Program-made: the position numbers and the translations under genes
Part shown: positions 1 to 10,400 of the stretch, piece by piece
How positions within the stretch are numbered: position 1 is the stretch's first letter
Layout: every line of letters starts with the position of its first letter
Source of the DNA: Riptortus pedestris
Taxonomy: Eukaryota > Arthropoda > Insecta > Hemiptera > Alydidae
Assembly: GCA_019009955.1 (NCBI GenBank)
Contig: CM032232.1
Span: 53,569,001 to 53,633,000 of the forward strand
Length of the DNA stretch: 64,000 nt
Reading direction: 5' to 3'
The notes under the pieces: model-generated
Seen by the model: only the letters and a program-made list of their open reading frames with translations
Database searches by the model: none
What the model was told of the DNA's origin: nothing

Positions 1-156
1 CTTTATTTATAGATAGTTTAGTTCGCGATAAGATTGGTTCTATGCAACTTTTCGATCCTACCTATGATAACGAACATATTCCGAACTTTTGAAAATTTCC
101 CTCTCTCCCTCATACAATTTTATCCGTTAACAAACTTTAATCTCTCTCTCTCTCTA

Positions 157-227
<71 letters not shown>

Positions 228-1315
228 GTAACCTCTGTCTGTACATTGATTTTTTTTCGCGAATTTCCACGATAACTTTTCGTTTCACATGACACCATAA
301 CTGCATTTTGTTTCTTTCGTGTGTGCTTGTTTATTTGTTTGTTTGTTACCTTTTCACGCATAAACGGCTAAACCGATTTTTATGAAACTTGGTATGTATA
401 TTAATACTAACCCAACTTAGACTTTAGGCTATATTAATATCCTCTGAAACGAACAGGAGTGGGGGTTGTAAGGGAGCCCTGAAATTAAAAATAGTGAAAT
501 TTCGTTTTCTATTGGTTTTTCGGCAAATATGTACATGACAAAAGTTGTTTATTTTGTTATTTAGAGTAACTTTTGTTATGTTCACTTTTGTCGTATACCA
601 AGTATAAACGAGATATACACTGAAAACTAAAACGGTAGCCGACAATTGTATTTGGCACTAGCGATTGAACGGAACTTAACAAAACTCTGTATGTGAATTA
701 GCATTAAATCTTAAACGATTATAAGCTATATTAAATTTTTTAGGTTCCAACGGGAGGGGAAGGGGTTTATAAGAGAACCCTAAAATAAAAATTCGCAGTA
801 TATTACATTTTCTGTTCGGTTTTCAGTCACTGTTGGTCTTTGTAACGTATCAAGGGAAAAGAAGTTTAATTCAAACATGATTAAGAATTATATATAAAAA
901 AAAAAACTTCATGCACAGGAGACGGGAAATATAAAAATATTGTGGACAGTAAAGCCTTACATAACAAATAATTTTATTATTAACAAATCCACGGCAACGA
1001 CGGGTATACATCGGAAAATGTTAAAATATTGTGGAAAGTAAAGGCTTGCCAAAAAAATACCATCATTATTAAACTTCAAATGAATTCGCGAGCGAAGCCG
1101 GGTACCTTAGCTAGTTTTATATAAAACGCGTATATATCGAGTTTGGTAACGGTACGACAAAAATGCACCACTAGAGAGGAACAGACAAGCGTCCACATAA
1201 CATGAATGGCCCTCATTTTTGCCATCTTCTAGGTAGGTAGATCGGTGGACATTTGAGGATATTTAGAGGCATGGTACAACCTCAATAGCTGATTTCCCTT
1301 AAAGGAAGTCTTCTA
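1..1315 (-). mobile_element. HLE (Helentron-like) copy, minus strand, split by a Helitron
   Basis: Bases 1-140 are the reversed HLE body (ATTGGTTCTATG, CCGTTAACAAACTTTA) and 1120-1315 continue it (TCGAGTTTGGTAACG, CTCATTTTTGCCATCTTCTA, ACAACCTCAATAGCTGATTT). The two parts join in the order of an uninterrupted copy, so the Helitron at 165-1114 sits inside. The 5' terminal palindrome (about 1290-1315) is damaged. The left part runs off the window. Confidence 0.75.
165..1114 (+). mobile_element. Helitron-type non-autonomous element, copy 1
   Basis: The 3' end is canonical in form: a GC-rich near-hairpin GCGAGCGAAGCCGGG, a short spacer, then CTAG at 1111-1114 followed by T, as expected for Helitrons that insert between A and T. 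The 5' end begins TCTATATATA in a (TA)n tract at about 165, followed by ATTGTAACCTCTGTCTGT, shared with the copies near 25.2 and 26.3 kb. Internally there are two ~300-bp units, each opening with an AACAGGAGTGGGGG-type motif (about 450 and 751). No Rep or helicase coding is present, so it is non-autonomous. It lies inside an HLE. Confidence 0.75.
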
Positions 1316-1960
1316 TAATGATAAGCCGTGGGATGTTGAAATTTCTTATTTAGGTATATTGTTCCGTCTATCATTTTTAATCAAAGCCGACTATGGGGGA
1401 GGTTGATGTGTACAAGGGCGGAAATAATAAAAACAAAAAATTTAAATTTCTCCGTACCTATTAGACACAAAAAAATTGTATAGAATCAATTTTGTTTGTC
1501 ATAAAAAATATCTAGAAAGTCTTGTCTATATTATGTTTGGTCCGATGCTTTGAAAGGCGATTGTGAGATATCGTATAGCTCATTCATATGATATGACATT
1601 AGACCAATTACGAGCAAACAAGACAGAAATAGTGAGTTGTGTGAAACGATCAATGGGTTTGTCTGAAGTAAGGCCTATCTCATAATAGGTTTTTAATAGT
1701 CATAATAGTGCTATTTATTGGCTCTTTAAATAGGTCCGCCTTTTGAAATCTGGCCTTTTGATTGGTCTTCATTATAGCCTATTAGGGCCCGTTGAACAAT
1801 GCAAACCAACTTTGATTATCTCTTTTTATGAGGCCTAGTAAGTCATCATTAATGAACATAAAGTTTCATGAGATATTTAGAGCAATAGAACGGCCGGAAT
1901 ACAATTTTGAAGACATAAATAGTATTCAGTCCATCTACTGGCATTCCAATTAAACCTACT
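1316..1960. other. Unassigned DNA with a degenerate HLE-like stretch
   Basis: Bases 1388-1500 look like an old HLE body (ATGGGGGAGG, TTCTCCGTACC, TTGTATAGAATC). The rest, 1500-1960, is AT-rich with no coding or repeat signal I recognise. Confidence 0.35.
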
Positions 1961-1998
1961 GATAAGGATCAATAAAAAAAGGCCTTGTCCTCTACTAT

Positions 1999-2122
1999 TG
2001 TTTTAGCAGATTTCCCTTAAGGGAAATCAGCTATTGAGGTCGTACTCATGACGCGAGTTGTGAAAAATTTCCTCAAATGTCCATCGATCCTACCCAGGAG
2101 ATGACGAAAATGAGGTCCGTTC

Positions 2123-2187
<65 letters not shown>

Positions 2188-2490
2188 TCTGTTACCGCTC
2201 TAGTGGTCGCAATTTTTGTTTGATCGTTACCAAACTTCATATTAAGCGTTTTAATGTAAAAAGAAAGATCAAGTTCGTTAATGGCTGAAATCGGACTAGT
2301 GAGCTGGGGGGTTGAGAGGAAGGGGAATTTTAAAAATTCAAAATATCTCCGTTATTATGCATCGGATCGAAAAAGTGTATAGAATCAATCTTATTGCAAA
2401 TTACATTTACTATAAATATTGTTCTATTCATTTATTCTGTATCTTGAATATTAACCGAGATATTTGCATTTGTATACAAATTCTGTGTAA
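1999..2490 (+). mobile_element. HLE-1/2 copy lacking its 3' end
   Basis: An intact 5' terminus TTTTAGCAGATTTCCC with the palindrome CCCTTAAGGG at 2018-2027, then the 5' block (ATCGATCCTACCCAGGAGAT, GACGAAAATGAGGTCCGTTC), (TA)n at 2131-2181, and the body through TTAACCGAGATATTTGCATT. It stops near 2485 without the hairpin and is joined to an oppositely oriented copy. Confidence 0.8.
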
Positions 2491-2499
2491 TTCTGTCGA

Positions 2500-2775
2500 A
2501 ATTTTGTGTTCGAAAATCCTCTCCTTTAAACCCCCCCTCCCACTGGTCCGATTTCAGCCGTTAACGAACTTGATCTTTCTTTTTACATAAAACGACTAAA
2601 TATCGAGTTTGGCAACGAATAAACAAAAATTGCGACCGCTAGAGGGGTAACAGACAATATATATACAGTTTTGAACGGACCTCATTTTCGTCATCTACTA
2701 GGTAGGATCGATGGACATTTGAAGAAAAATTTCGCAATTTCCGTCATGAGTACAACCTCAATAGCTGATTTATAG
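2500..2775 (-). mobile_element. HLE 5' half, minus strand, facing the preceding copy
   Basis: Reverse complement of the HLE body and 5' block: CCACTGGTCCGATTTCAGCC, CGAGTTTGGCAACG, GACCTCATTTTCGTCATCTA, ACCTCAATAGCTGATTT. With 1999-2490 it forms a long imperfect inverted repeat around a short spacer. Confidence 0.8.
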
Positions 2776-2787
2776 CTGATAGCTGAT

Positions 2788-2956
2788 GAAAAATTGTATA
2801 GAACCAATCTTGCAAATCTTGAATATTAACCGAGATATTTGCAGTTTTATAAAGCTGTAATTGTAACGGACGAGCTATGGTCGCTTCTATTCGTTCTCGC
2901 CGAAAGCTAGTTCGGCCGTCTCCGATACTGTTCGGCCCTCGTATGGAGATTTCTCT
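2788..2956 (+). mobile_element. HLE-2 tail fragment
   Basis: Contains TTGTATAGAACCAATCTT and TTAACCGAGATATTTGCA, then the HLE-2 tail (CTATTCGTTCTCGCCGAAAG, CTAGTTCGGCCGTCTCCGAT, ATGGAGATTTCTCTATT). The hairpin end is missing; a new HLE 5' end starts where it would be. Confidence 0.7.
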
Positions 2957-3407
2957 ATTAGCAGATTTCCCTCAAGGGAAATAAGCTATTGAGGTCGTAC
3001 TCATGACGCGAGTTTTGAAAAATTTCCTCAAATGTCCATCGATCCAACCCAGGAGATGACGAAAATGAGGCCCGTTCAAAACTATATATATATATATATA
3101 TGATATATAATATATATATATGATATATAATATATATATATATATGATATATAATATATATATATATTATATATATATTTGTCTGTTAACCGCCGAGAGC
3201 TCTGGTGGCCGTTTCCAGAACTATTCGTCCCTCGTGAATAGGTTTAGATATCCCTTCCTACTACAGCTGTTATTAGGCGGATTTCTCTATTGTAAAACTT
3301 CACGTGGGAAATCTGCTTAGTTTACGCAGCCCCTGCGTGACGGACTTTTGTATAACTTTACGAGGGAAATCTGCTTAGTTTACGCAGCCCCTGCGTGAGG
3401 GACTTTT
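2957..3407 (+). mobile_element. HLE-2 copy with an internal deletion and a duplicated 3' end
   Basis: The 5' terminus TTAGCAGATTTCCCTCAAGG is followed by the full 5' block and a mixed (TA)n/GATATATAATA tract (3084-3178). The body is mostly deleted, going directly to the HLE-2 tail. Two tandem 3' termini follow: GGGAAATCTGC plus hairpin plus GACGGACTTTT at 3306-3349, and again at 3364-3407 with one change (GAGGGACTTTT). Confidence 0.85.
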
Positions 3408-4082
3408 ATTGATCCTTATCAATTGGTCCCTCTACCATTCAGCATATTCCAGAGATAACCCTACTGCCATCGTTTTATAAAATTAATACTTAGAAAGAAA
3501 AAAAAACATTTTTAATATGGCTCTTTTATTTCTGATCTTAAATATAACCTTTTTAAGGTTGTTGGGTACAGGTGTAAGGTTACATGTTGCCGACTACTTA
3601 TTATGTTGGGGTATAATGGTGCACCGGAGAGTCTGGGCGGTTGCCCCATTTCCGAGTAAAGGAGAAGGAGGCTCTAAGTGAAGCACAAACCATAACTATT
3701 TAGCAGGATAACAGTTTGAAGGGTCTCTATTGAGGCATTTCAAAGGAAATGGTCGTGGAGCTAACTGGGCCCTTAGAGTGGGCTACTTGAGACTAGAGGC
3801 ATGTGCCCTTTGTGTTTACAAGTCCTGCCCGCTACCTGGGGTCTCAGCTGGATATGCCCTACACCCTCTTAGTCTGGACACACTATTCAGCATTTCGGGG
3901 GATCAACAACTACTTGGCGAGTCACCGAAACTTACAGGTGTACCAGTTGTTCGAAAGAGTTCCCTACGAAATGAGGCATTTTCCTGCCATTCATGAAAAT
4001 GTGAGGTCCAACATCAGTGGAATTTATGTGTTGAGATGTATATAACAATTTTTTTCCTTGGAGCACAGGTTAACCATGTTAG
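3408..4082. other. Unassigned; somewhat higher GC, no recognised gene
   Basis: No repeat family is recognised at 3421-4060. Overlapping plus-strand open frames at 3730-3996 and 3803-4045 carry no domain I recognise and do not look conserved. I do not call a gene here. Confidence 0.3.
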
Positions 4083-4256
4083 TCAAAGAGTATGACTTAA
4101 TCCACCCTAGAGTCGAGAACGTGAACAAAAGGAAATTATATAAAGACGACCTTATTAAATAAAATCCTTAGTCCCAGTCTGTCTAGAAAGGGGTAGTAAC
4201 CTGTAGACAGCCCAAATGAGCCCTAGTACCGAAACAAGGACCTTAATAAATAATAC
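4083..4256 (+). mobile_element. tRNA-derived SINE, degenerate, plus strand
   Basis: The tRNA half is contracted (CCTAGAGTCGAGAACGTG corresponds to the consensus CTAGAGTGGCGAGTTCG). The body is clear: AAAATCCTTAGTCCCAG, CTAGAAAGGGGTAGTAACC, TGTAGACAGCCC, then a TTAATAAATAATA tail. Confidence 0.7.
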
Positions 4257-4319
4257 TAATTTGATTGACATGATTTATTATTATGCTTTATATATTATGC
4301 AAAACGTGTTCCCACAAGT

Positions 4320-4495
4320 TATAGGGGCTTGTATATCGACTTTGACAATGATGAAACAAAAATTGCTACCGCTAGAGTGCTAACAGACAAGTATTTAAAT
4401 AATTTTGATCGGACCTCATTTTCGTCATCTCCTAGTAAGGATTGATGGACATTTCAAGAGGTTTTTCTATAATAGAGTCATAAGTAGAATCAACA
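4320..4495 (-). mobile_element. HLE 5' half fragment, minus strand
   Basis: Shows reversed HLE blocks TATATCGACTTTGACAATGA, TTGCTACCGCTAGAGTG and GGACCTCATTTTCGTCATCT. The (TA)n is reduced to AAGTATTTAAATAATTTT. The terminal palindrome is lost. Confidence 0.7.
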
Positions 4496-4514
4496 TAAAA
4501 GAAATTATTTGTTT

Positions 4515-4722
4515 TTTATTAACGACCACTCTATGCTGCTAACGCTAAATAGCTTGAGTTATCCTATAGGATACCACCCTTTTCTTGCCAGGGTGGGACT
4601 AAGGATTTTATTTAATGGGTTCGTCACTACATAAATTCGAGTTTACAGACGGGAATCGAAGTCGCCACTCTACCATGAGAGATTAAGACCAACGCCTTTA
4701 CTCACATCGATAACCAGAGCTC
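4515..4722 (-). mobile_element. tRNA-derived SINE, near full length, minus strand
   Basis: Read on the minus strand it has an A-box-like region (about 4700-4722), a B box of the GTTCGATTCC class decayed to CTTCGATTCCC, the hairpin-forming body CCACCCTGGCAAGAAAAGGG and the tail ending in GTTAATAAA. Same family as 17420-17649. Confidence 0.75.
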
Positions 4723-4751
4723 TCTCAATTATTAAATAAAACTACAAAATC

Positions 4752-4952
4752 GTGTTATGGAGTTGGTCATAAACACATGTGGTAAACCTTGAGTAGAAAG
4801 TTCAATTCCCTCCTGGCTAACTGAAATTTATTTATTGACGAACTCTTAAGTCAAATCCTTAGTCCCGCCCTGTCAAGAAAAAGGCTGCGACCAATGAATA
4901 ACCTGTTCCATTTAGTGGTAGTAGCATGAAGTGACCGCAAACAAATAATAAT
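4752..4952 (+). mobile_element. tRNA-derived SINE, plus strand, diverged
   Basis: CACATGTGGTAAACCTTGAG and a B-box relic GTTCAATTCCC are followed by AATTTATTTATTGACGAACT, AAATCCTTAGTCCCGCCC and a tail CAAATAATAATTG. The distal part (4900-4940) is rearranged. Confidence 0.65.
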
Positions 4953-5187
4953 TGAGCTTGTGTACACTTATCTCAAATGAAAACATTCAGCAGTTCATTC
5001 ATTATATCTCAGTGTTGGCTAAGTAGTGAATGAGATTGCCCATTGAGATAATTCGAAGGTTGCTTGTTCTACTACACCTGGTTCATTCATGCCATTATTA
5101 CGAGAGAGACTCGCGAATCTGTGGGCTGTATAACGTGTTAGTCATTCAATTAAACACCCATATTTAAAATATTGACTTACAGATGTC
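4953..5187. other. Unassigned; weak tRNA-like stretch
   Basis: Bases 5010-5085 (TTGGCTAAGTAGTGAATGAG, then TTGCTTGTTCTACTACACC) could be a very old tRNA-derived repeat of another family, but the B box is too degraded for a firm call. Confidence 0.25.
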
Positions 5188-5262
5188 TGTTAGCAGATTT
5201 CTCTTATGTTTTCGAGACCGAATATTGGGAAAATGTCGTTAAATATCCATTGATCGCATCTA
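5188..5262 (+). mobile_element. HLE 5' end fragment
   Basis: GTTAGCAGATTTCTCTTATG is an HLE 5' terminus with a decayed palindrome, followed by ATATCCATTGATCGCATCTA from the 5' block. It abuts a minus-strand HLE-3 tail. Confidence 0.6.
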
Positions 5263-5265
5263 GAG

Positions 5266-5840
5266 ACCGAAAGTCCCTCAAGCAGGGGTTGCGTAAACTA
5301 AGCAGATTACCCACGTGCCGGTAAGACACACTATTGACGTCATATTACAACATATTCTCTATTTTTAAATCAAAATATGATGACTAGAAGTGATGTTTTA
5401 ATGAAGTTTAAAACAACAAAATACGAAAAACTCGCTTAATGCTTGAGTTTCGAAAAAATGTATTTTGCGCAATGTATGAATGTAAATAGGAGAGCATCAG
5501 AATTTTAGGAAGATGAGTTACAATAACATTTCTATCTGTATTCAAAATCAATTTGAATTTTCTAATTTCCCTCACAATAAAACCTCCCTTATTTATAGTC
5601 CAACTTTAGCCATTAAGAATGAGATCTTTAGCCCTGAATGAAACTGTTAAATATTGACTATAGTATAGATCAAATAAACATTTTTGAGTCGAAAAATAAA
5701 ATCTTAATCGATGACATCATCACGCTACGTATTTGCATGTATCTCAACAAGTAAAAATATGTTGAGTATAATATTTAATACTAACTAAAAGTAAGTGTTT
5801 ATAGAAGACCGAAAAATTAAAAAGGTTGGGTTGATCTTGA
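5266..5840 (-). mobile_element. HLE-3 copy, minus strand
   Basis: Begins with the reversed tail: AGTCCCTCAAGCAGGGGTTG hairpin relic, then GCGTAAACTAAGCAGATTAC and CCCACGTGCCGG. Body motifs ATGACTAGAAGTGATGTTTT, AAAAACTCGCTTAATGC and AATGAGATCTTTAGCCCTGA match other HLE-3 copies. The far 5' block has decayed beyond recognition. Confidence 0.75.
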
Positions 5841-7244
5841 GAATCTTGATGGTTGTTATTCAACTCAATATTCATAGAAAAGTGACTTTAAAAAAGATTT
5901 TATTAAATTTTTCTACTTGACCCATAGTAACAGGCATATTTTGAATAGGATGTATGGCTGTGCCATGGAGTAGAATGTATTTAGTATTTAATATATATAT
6001 ATATATATATATATTAAGTATTATTATTAGTACTCCTGAAGAATGTATTATTAAAATTCATTGATCAAAAACGTGAAAAATAATGTTTTTAATAAATTTA
6101 ATAGAAGAAATGGTGCATTTTGTAATTTTTGAATCATTGCACAAAGGTGATTTCGGGTTAAGTGTTGTCGAGACATTAATACATCGTGTAAAAATTAGCA
6201 TGAATTGAATATAGTCATTATCTTACTTAAATAAAAATGTGTCAGCAGCCTTGACAATTCCATTGAATTTTACGCTGATTTAAATATGCCAGATAAGCTT
6301 AAACATTTCTATAGCCATTGTAGTATGTTACGTCGGAAGTGAAGAGTTGTTTAACATATCTAATTAATGAAACTATAAACGGGCTGTCACTAAGCTATGT
6401 GACGATAGAGAAACTTAATTTCCACTAGGAATTCTAAATGATGCCTGTGCGAATGTGTGCTGTCAGCTGCAGAAGCCAACTGATAAGAAACCCATTCAGA
6501 ACTGTCACTTCCATTTTTTGTTCCTTCTGTCAAGGCTTGATAATATTCCAGTCGCCCCGCCGGGCGAGTAGCAGAGACATCTGCTCAATGTTTAGCTCTA
6601 TGGACCTCGTAAAAAAAAACCTCGATGCATCCCCATACAAACACATCCATATCGTTATCCAACAAGTCTGTTCTTGTTAAACTTTATTTCCATGGTAAAT
6701 AGAAATATATGATTTATCTCATAAAATATAATACTAAATATATATAAATAGTATCTGATTTTTTTAATGTTATTTATTAACATCCACTAAGTATTTACTA
6801 TATAAATATATCTCCAGTGTAGTCAAATTAAGGTCATCATTACTAGTTCTGCTATATTATAATTTTTTTTTAAAATCCACATTTTTTCTGTTAGCTTTGA
6901 TTTCTTTTCTTTATTCGTTTTCAGTAAATATATTAATAAAAAGAAGTACGTAATTTTGTATTTATTGTTTGTACTTGTTTCAGTATGGCTGTGCAAATTA
7001 ATTTGATTTTTATTATCGTATTTGATTAACTGAGAAAGTAATTCGTCTAATAAAAAATTGTTTTCAATAACATAAATGAATAATTCTTACATGAAATAAT
7101 AATTATGCATATACCATGTTACAAGGCAGGAATCGAACCCTATCAAGGATCAAGTTCAATCAAATTTAGACTAACACATTAAAACGCACGGCCAATCTGT
7201 TGTTGAACTAATCTTGTTGAGCTATTTAATTTTCGTTGTATACA
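5841..7244. other. Unassigned AT-rich DNA with a (TA)n tract
   Basis: No family recognised. A (TA)12 microsatellite lies at 5990-6014. A plus-strand open frame at 6438-6680 has no domain I recognise. Bases 7128-7150 (GGCAGGAATCGAACCCTATC) recall a B-box complement but nothing around it fits the local SINE. Confidence 0.3.
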
Positions 7245-7427
7245 TTTTTTCTTAACTCAAGTACTAATCGAGTTATTCGGATTTCCATGAATTCAGCACT
7301 CAGAACTCCCCCCTTCTATTTATTGTTTTCTTACCAATTGGGAATATGTGGTTAGATGAGATCACACGTGTGTTATACCAGCACGTGGGAAATCTGCTTA
7401 GTTTACGCATACCCAGCGTGACTGAGC
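7245..7427 (+). mobile_element. HLE-3 tail, plus strand
   Basis: AATCGAGTTATTCGGATTTC, GGGAATATGTGGTTAGATGA, then CCAGCACGTGGGAAATCTGC and TTAGTTTACGCATACCCAGC, which is the terminal hairpin with a mutated loop, then GTGACTGA. Confidence 0.75.
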
Positions 7428-7516
7428 TATTTCGTCATCTACTATTTGGGAACCATGGACATTTTGAGAAATGTTTCGAAAATCGCGTGAGTACAACCTC
7501 AATAGGTGACTAATTT
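7428..7516 (-). mobile_element. HLE 5' block, minus strand
   Basis: TTTCGTCATCTACTATTTGG, CCATGGACATTTTGAG and GTACAACCTCAATAGGTGAC are the reversed HLE 5' block, abutting the preceding tail head-on. Confidence 0.7.
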
Positions 7517-8006
7517 GAATTATACGACCGTGATTATCGGACTTAACTCGTAATTCTGGCACGTGGGAAGTCTGCTTGATACTCAGGACTACTAATTTAG
7601 TCGTATAAGCAAAACTGCATAAAAGGCAGAATTCCAATTCGAAATCACATTCAAATAGGGGTGCCATTATTTTAGATTGAAACTCAAGGTTAGGCGTTGG
7701 CATGAAGTGCCGGATATCAATGGACGCAATTCATCAAAATTTGTTGATAAGCCTTGTCTTGCACATTAATTATGTGATAAGTGCAAATGTGGTTGACATT
7801 CTCCCAAACCTAGAGGGGCCAATGTTCTTTGCGTAGTGTGGCTATTGTAGGAGCAAAGTCTGCGATCAGTCACTACCAGATGGCGTACTGTCAGTTTCAA
7901 GTGCCCCAAAAAGCAGAGCTGAACTCATAATCGCCAATTATACCGAGAACATTTGGCTAATGCTCCAATATTTTTGAGGGTCAGTCAAGAACCCCATGAG
8001 AAATGC
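7517..8006. other. Unassigned; small HLE scrap
   Basis: GGCACGTGGGAAGTCTGCTT at 7559-7578 is a stray HLE 3' end motif. The remainder to 8006 has slightly higher GC and resembles no family I recognise. Confidence 0.3.
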
Positions 8007-8480
8007 CTGGCACGCAGGGGCTCCCTAAGCTGAGCAGATTTCCCACGTTCTGGTACAATAGTGGTCTCATCTGGTTTATGAAGGATTGAAAACAAGAAAG
8101 TATGAATAATTCGCTTAACATGCAGAGTCAAGAAATTATTAGAATATCAAATGCAGAGCAGCACTATTTTAATAAGATAGGTTCTATAAAATTTGCGACC
8201 CGAAACATAATAAAGGAGATATTTTGAATATTCCAAACCACCCCACTTTTTAACCCCTCCACCGATTCCGAGTCCTATTTAGACATTAATTAATATGAAC
8301 ATTAGTGAAAAAGTAAAATATGAAGTGAGATGGAAAAAACGTTTTGGAGTCAAGGTGGTAAAATCATAATTGATGACGGTATCACTCTAAATATTTCCAT
8401 GTACCTCACATAATAAAGGCCCATTCTTTGAAAACAATATTTGGAACAAAACGATTCATGATATATTGGCTCATCGTTAG
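8007..8480 (-). mobile_element. HLE-3 copy, minus strand
   Basis: The reversed tail CACGCAGGGGCTCCCTAAGC, TGAGCAGATTTCCCACG leads into the HLE-3 body AAAACAAGAAAGTATGAATA, ATTCGCTTAACATGC and the polypyrimidine patch CCACCCCACTTTTTAACCCC. It reaches TACCTCACATAATAAAGG and lacks the 5' block. Confidence 0.75.
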
Positions 8481-8713
8481 TATAACATGAGTAGGAGTGG
8501 GGTTTTTACTAAAGGCAGAAAATTAAAAAATGCAAATGTCTCTTTTAATACTCGAGATAGAAAGAAATGTACATACCAAAATTTATAGGACAGTACATTT
8601 ACAACAACATTGGTTCTGCATAATTTTTCTTTATCTTTAGTATTACATAAAACATTTAATATCCAGTATGACAACGACCAAACAACAATTGCTGCCGCAA
8701 GACCGTTAACATG

Positions 8714-8782
<69 letters not shown>
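8481..8782 (-). mobile_element. HLE-1 copy, minus strand, ending in a (TA)n tract
   Basis: ATGAGTAGGAGTGGGGTTTT, AAATGCAAATGTCTCTTTTA, ACAACATTGGTTCTGCATAA and CATAAAACATTTAATATCCA are the reversed HLE-1 body. The copy runs into (TA)n at 8718-8780. The 5' block beyond the microsatellite is absent. Confidence 0.75.
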
Positions 8783-8783
<1 letters not shown>

Positions 8784-9304
8784 CTAAAACGGAGTCCGCC
8801 AATTGCCTACAGAGACATCCTTTCTCGAACCTAAGTACTGATAAGAAGACACAAGCTCGCACTTAAAGCTACCATAAACCGAAACAAGGTTTCAATCGAT
8901 ATTGCTAAATTGAACCGATGCAATCGATGTTAGTATTATAAAAATTTCCCCTATGATGTAGCATGCATATTTCAAAACAAATTTAACAATCATCAATATA
9001 TATGATCAAAAAAAAAAACAACCTTAAAACGTTTATTTGAGAAAACGGTTGAAATAATTACTGTTTAAGTGTGAAATCTCAGTTTTTTGTTTACTGCCGT
9101 TTTTCTGTATATATGTGCGTTTGTGTGTGTTCTCTTATGTTCTCTTTTATTTTTATTTTAGCTGTATTCCTTTTTTTTCTTTTTCTAAAGACGTTAAAAT
9201 TCTAAAAATCAAAAGAATGATCAAATTTAAGAGTATGGTCTGCCAGTGATGTTTTATTTTCCATATCGTTTGTCTATTAGTGATAACCGATTAGTGTTGT
9301 TGGA
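8783..9304. other. Unassigned AT-rich DNA
   Basis: No coding or repeat family recognised. Contains a short TG-rich tract near 9110-9130. Confidence 0.3.
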
Positions 9305-9394
9305 TTACATGAATGGATAAGGAAATTCTAAGAAATCGCATCAAGAGTGAGAACCTCAATAGCTGAATTCTCTAATAACAAATCTGCTAAAACG
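9305..9394 (-). mobile_element. HLE 5' terminus, minus strand
   Basis: GAGAACCTCAATAGCTGAAT, then CAAATCTGCTAAAAC, a reversed HLE 5' end with a disrupted palindrome. Confidence 0.65.
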
Positions 9395-9631
9395 TTATCA
9401 ATTGATTATTATCAATGATAGAAATTCTTGACTCAATGCCCAATCATTGTGTTTCTAATTTTATCTATTTTAGTAACCGTTGTTGAGAGGCTAATAGGAT
9501 CACTTGAAGATATTTCGGTATCCCAAGCAAGATTATATTTTCTCCCAAGCTGGCTCAACCTACAGAAAACGGCCTATTTTCTAAACTTCATTCATGATTT
9601 TATGTTTAATCATATTTTTCTTAAAGCGAAA
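9395..9631. other. Unassigned
   Basis: A plus-strand open frame spans 9428-9778 but its right third is HLE sequence and it shows no known domain, so I do not call it a gene. Confidence 0.3.
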
Positions 9632-9778
9632 TCATTGAGGTTGTACTTCAAATTAATTCCTCAAGTGTTCATCAAACCTACTATGGTGAAAACGAAAATA
9701 AGGTCCGTTAAAATTTTATATATATTAACGTTTACACTCTGGCGGCTGCCAATTATTGTTCGATCTTGCTTAGTTTAG
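9632..9778 (+). mobile_element. HLE 5' block fragment, plus strand
   Basis: ATTGAGGTTGTACTTCAAAT, GTTCATCAAACCTACTATGG, GAAAACGAAAATAAGGTCCG, a short TATATATT and the start of the body (GGCTGCCAATTATTGTTCGA). Confidence 0.7.
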
Positions 9779-9794
9779 GTTTGACGGACACTTG

Positions 9795-9917
9795 TTAGAG
9801 ATTACCCTTCAGGGATTCAACTATTGACGTTGTACTCATAACTGGATTTTTAAACAATTTCTTCAAATTTTTATCGATCCTACCTAGTAGATGACGAAAA
9901 TGAGGTTCATTAAAAAC

Positions 9918-9956
<39 letters not shown>

Positions 9957-10400
9957 TGATCGTTACCAACCTTGATATTTAATCCTTTTATGTAGAAAGA
10001 AAGATCAAGTTCGTTAACGGCTGAAATCAGACCAGGAGGAGGAGGGAGTATTCAAGGGAGAGTATTTTGAAAATTCCAAATATCTCTGTTATTATGAGTC
10101 AGATCAAAAAACTGTAAAGAGTTATCTTATTGCTAATGTAGTTTTCTATAAATGTTATTATAAACACACATTCTCTAAATTCAAAATTAACTGAGATATT
10201 GGCATTTTTTTTAGTTTTTAGCCTTCAGTAAACCCCCACTCCTACTCATGCAGCATAAACAATGCTCTGTAATATAATAGAACACTTTATTTGATAATTA
10301 AGTACCAATTATTGTTGTTATTGAACTTTTACTTTTTAGGATAAATTGAAATACGTGGGAAATCTGCTTAGTTAACGCAGCCCCTGCGTAATGGACTTTT
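9795..10400 (+). mobile_element. HLE-1, near full-length copy
   Basis: All parts are in order: 5' block from ACTATTGACGTTGTACTCAT, (TA)n at 9921-9952, body GAAAGATCAAGTTCGTTAAC, GCTGAAATCAGACCAGG, HLE-1 tail ACTTTATTTGATAATTAAGT, then GTGGGAAATCTGC (10354-10366), hairpin ACGCAGCCCCTGCGT (10375-10389) and AATGGACTTTT. Only the 5' palindrome is decayed. Confidence 0.85.

Noticed and set aside
34..361. Open frames with runs of alternating Ile-Tyr residues through the (TA)n tract, on both strands
   Set aside because: They are translations of a TA microsatellite and Helitron/HLE sequence. The same artefact recurs at 8.7, 22.9, 25.2, 26.3, 33.9 and 58.6 kb.
1999..2040. HLE ends as MITE terminal inverted repeats
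   Set aside because: The GCAGATTTCCC and GGGAAATCTGC motifs are inverted, but the 3' one is followed by a hairpin and about 30 further bases, and no target duplication is seen at full copies. This asymmetry fits Helentron-type ends better.
3730..4045. Overlapping open frames in moderate-GC DNA
   Set aside because: Two overlapping frames on the same strand, no known domain, no evidence for either being conserved.
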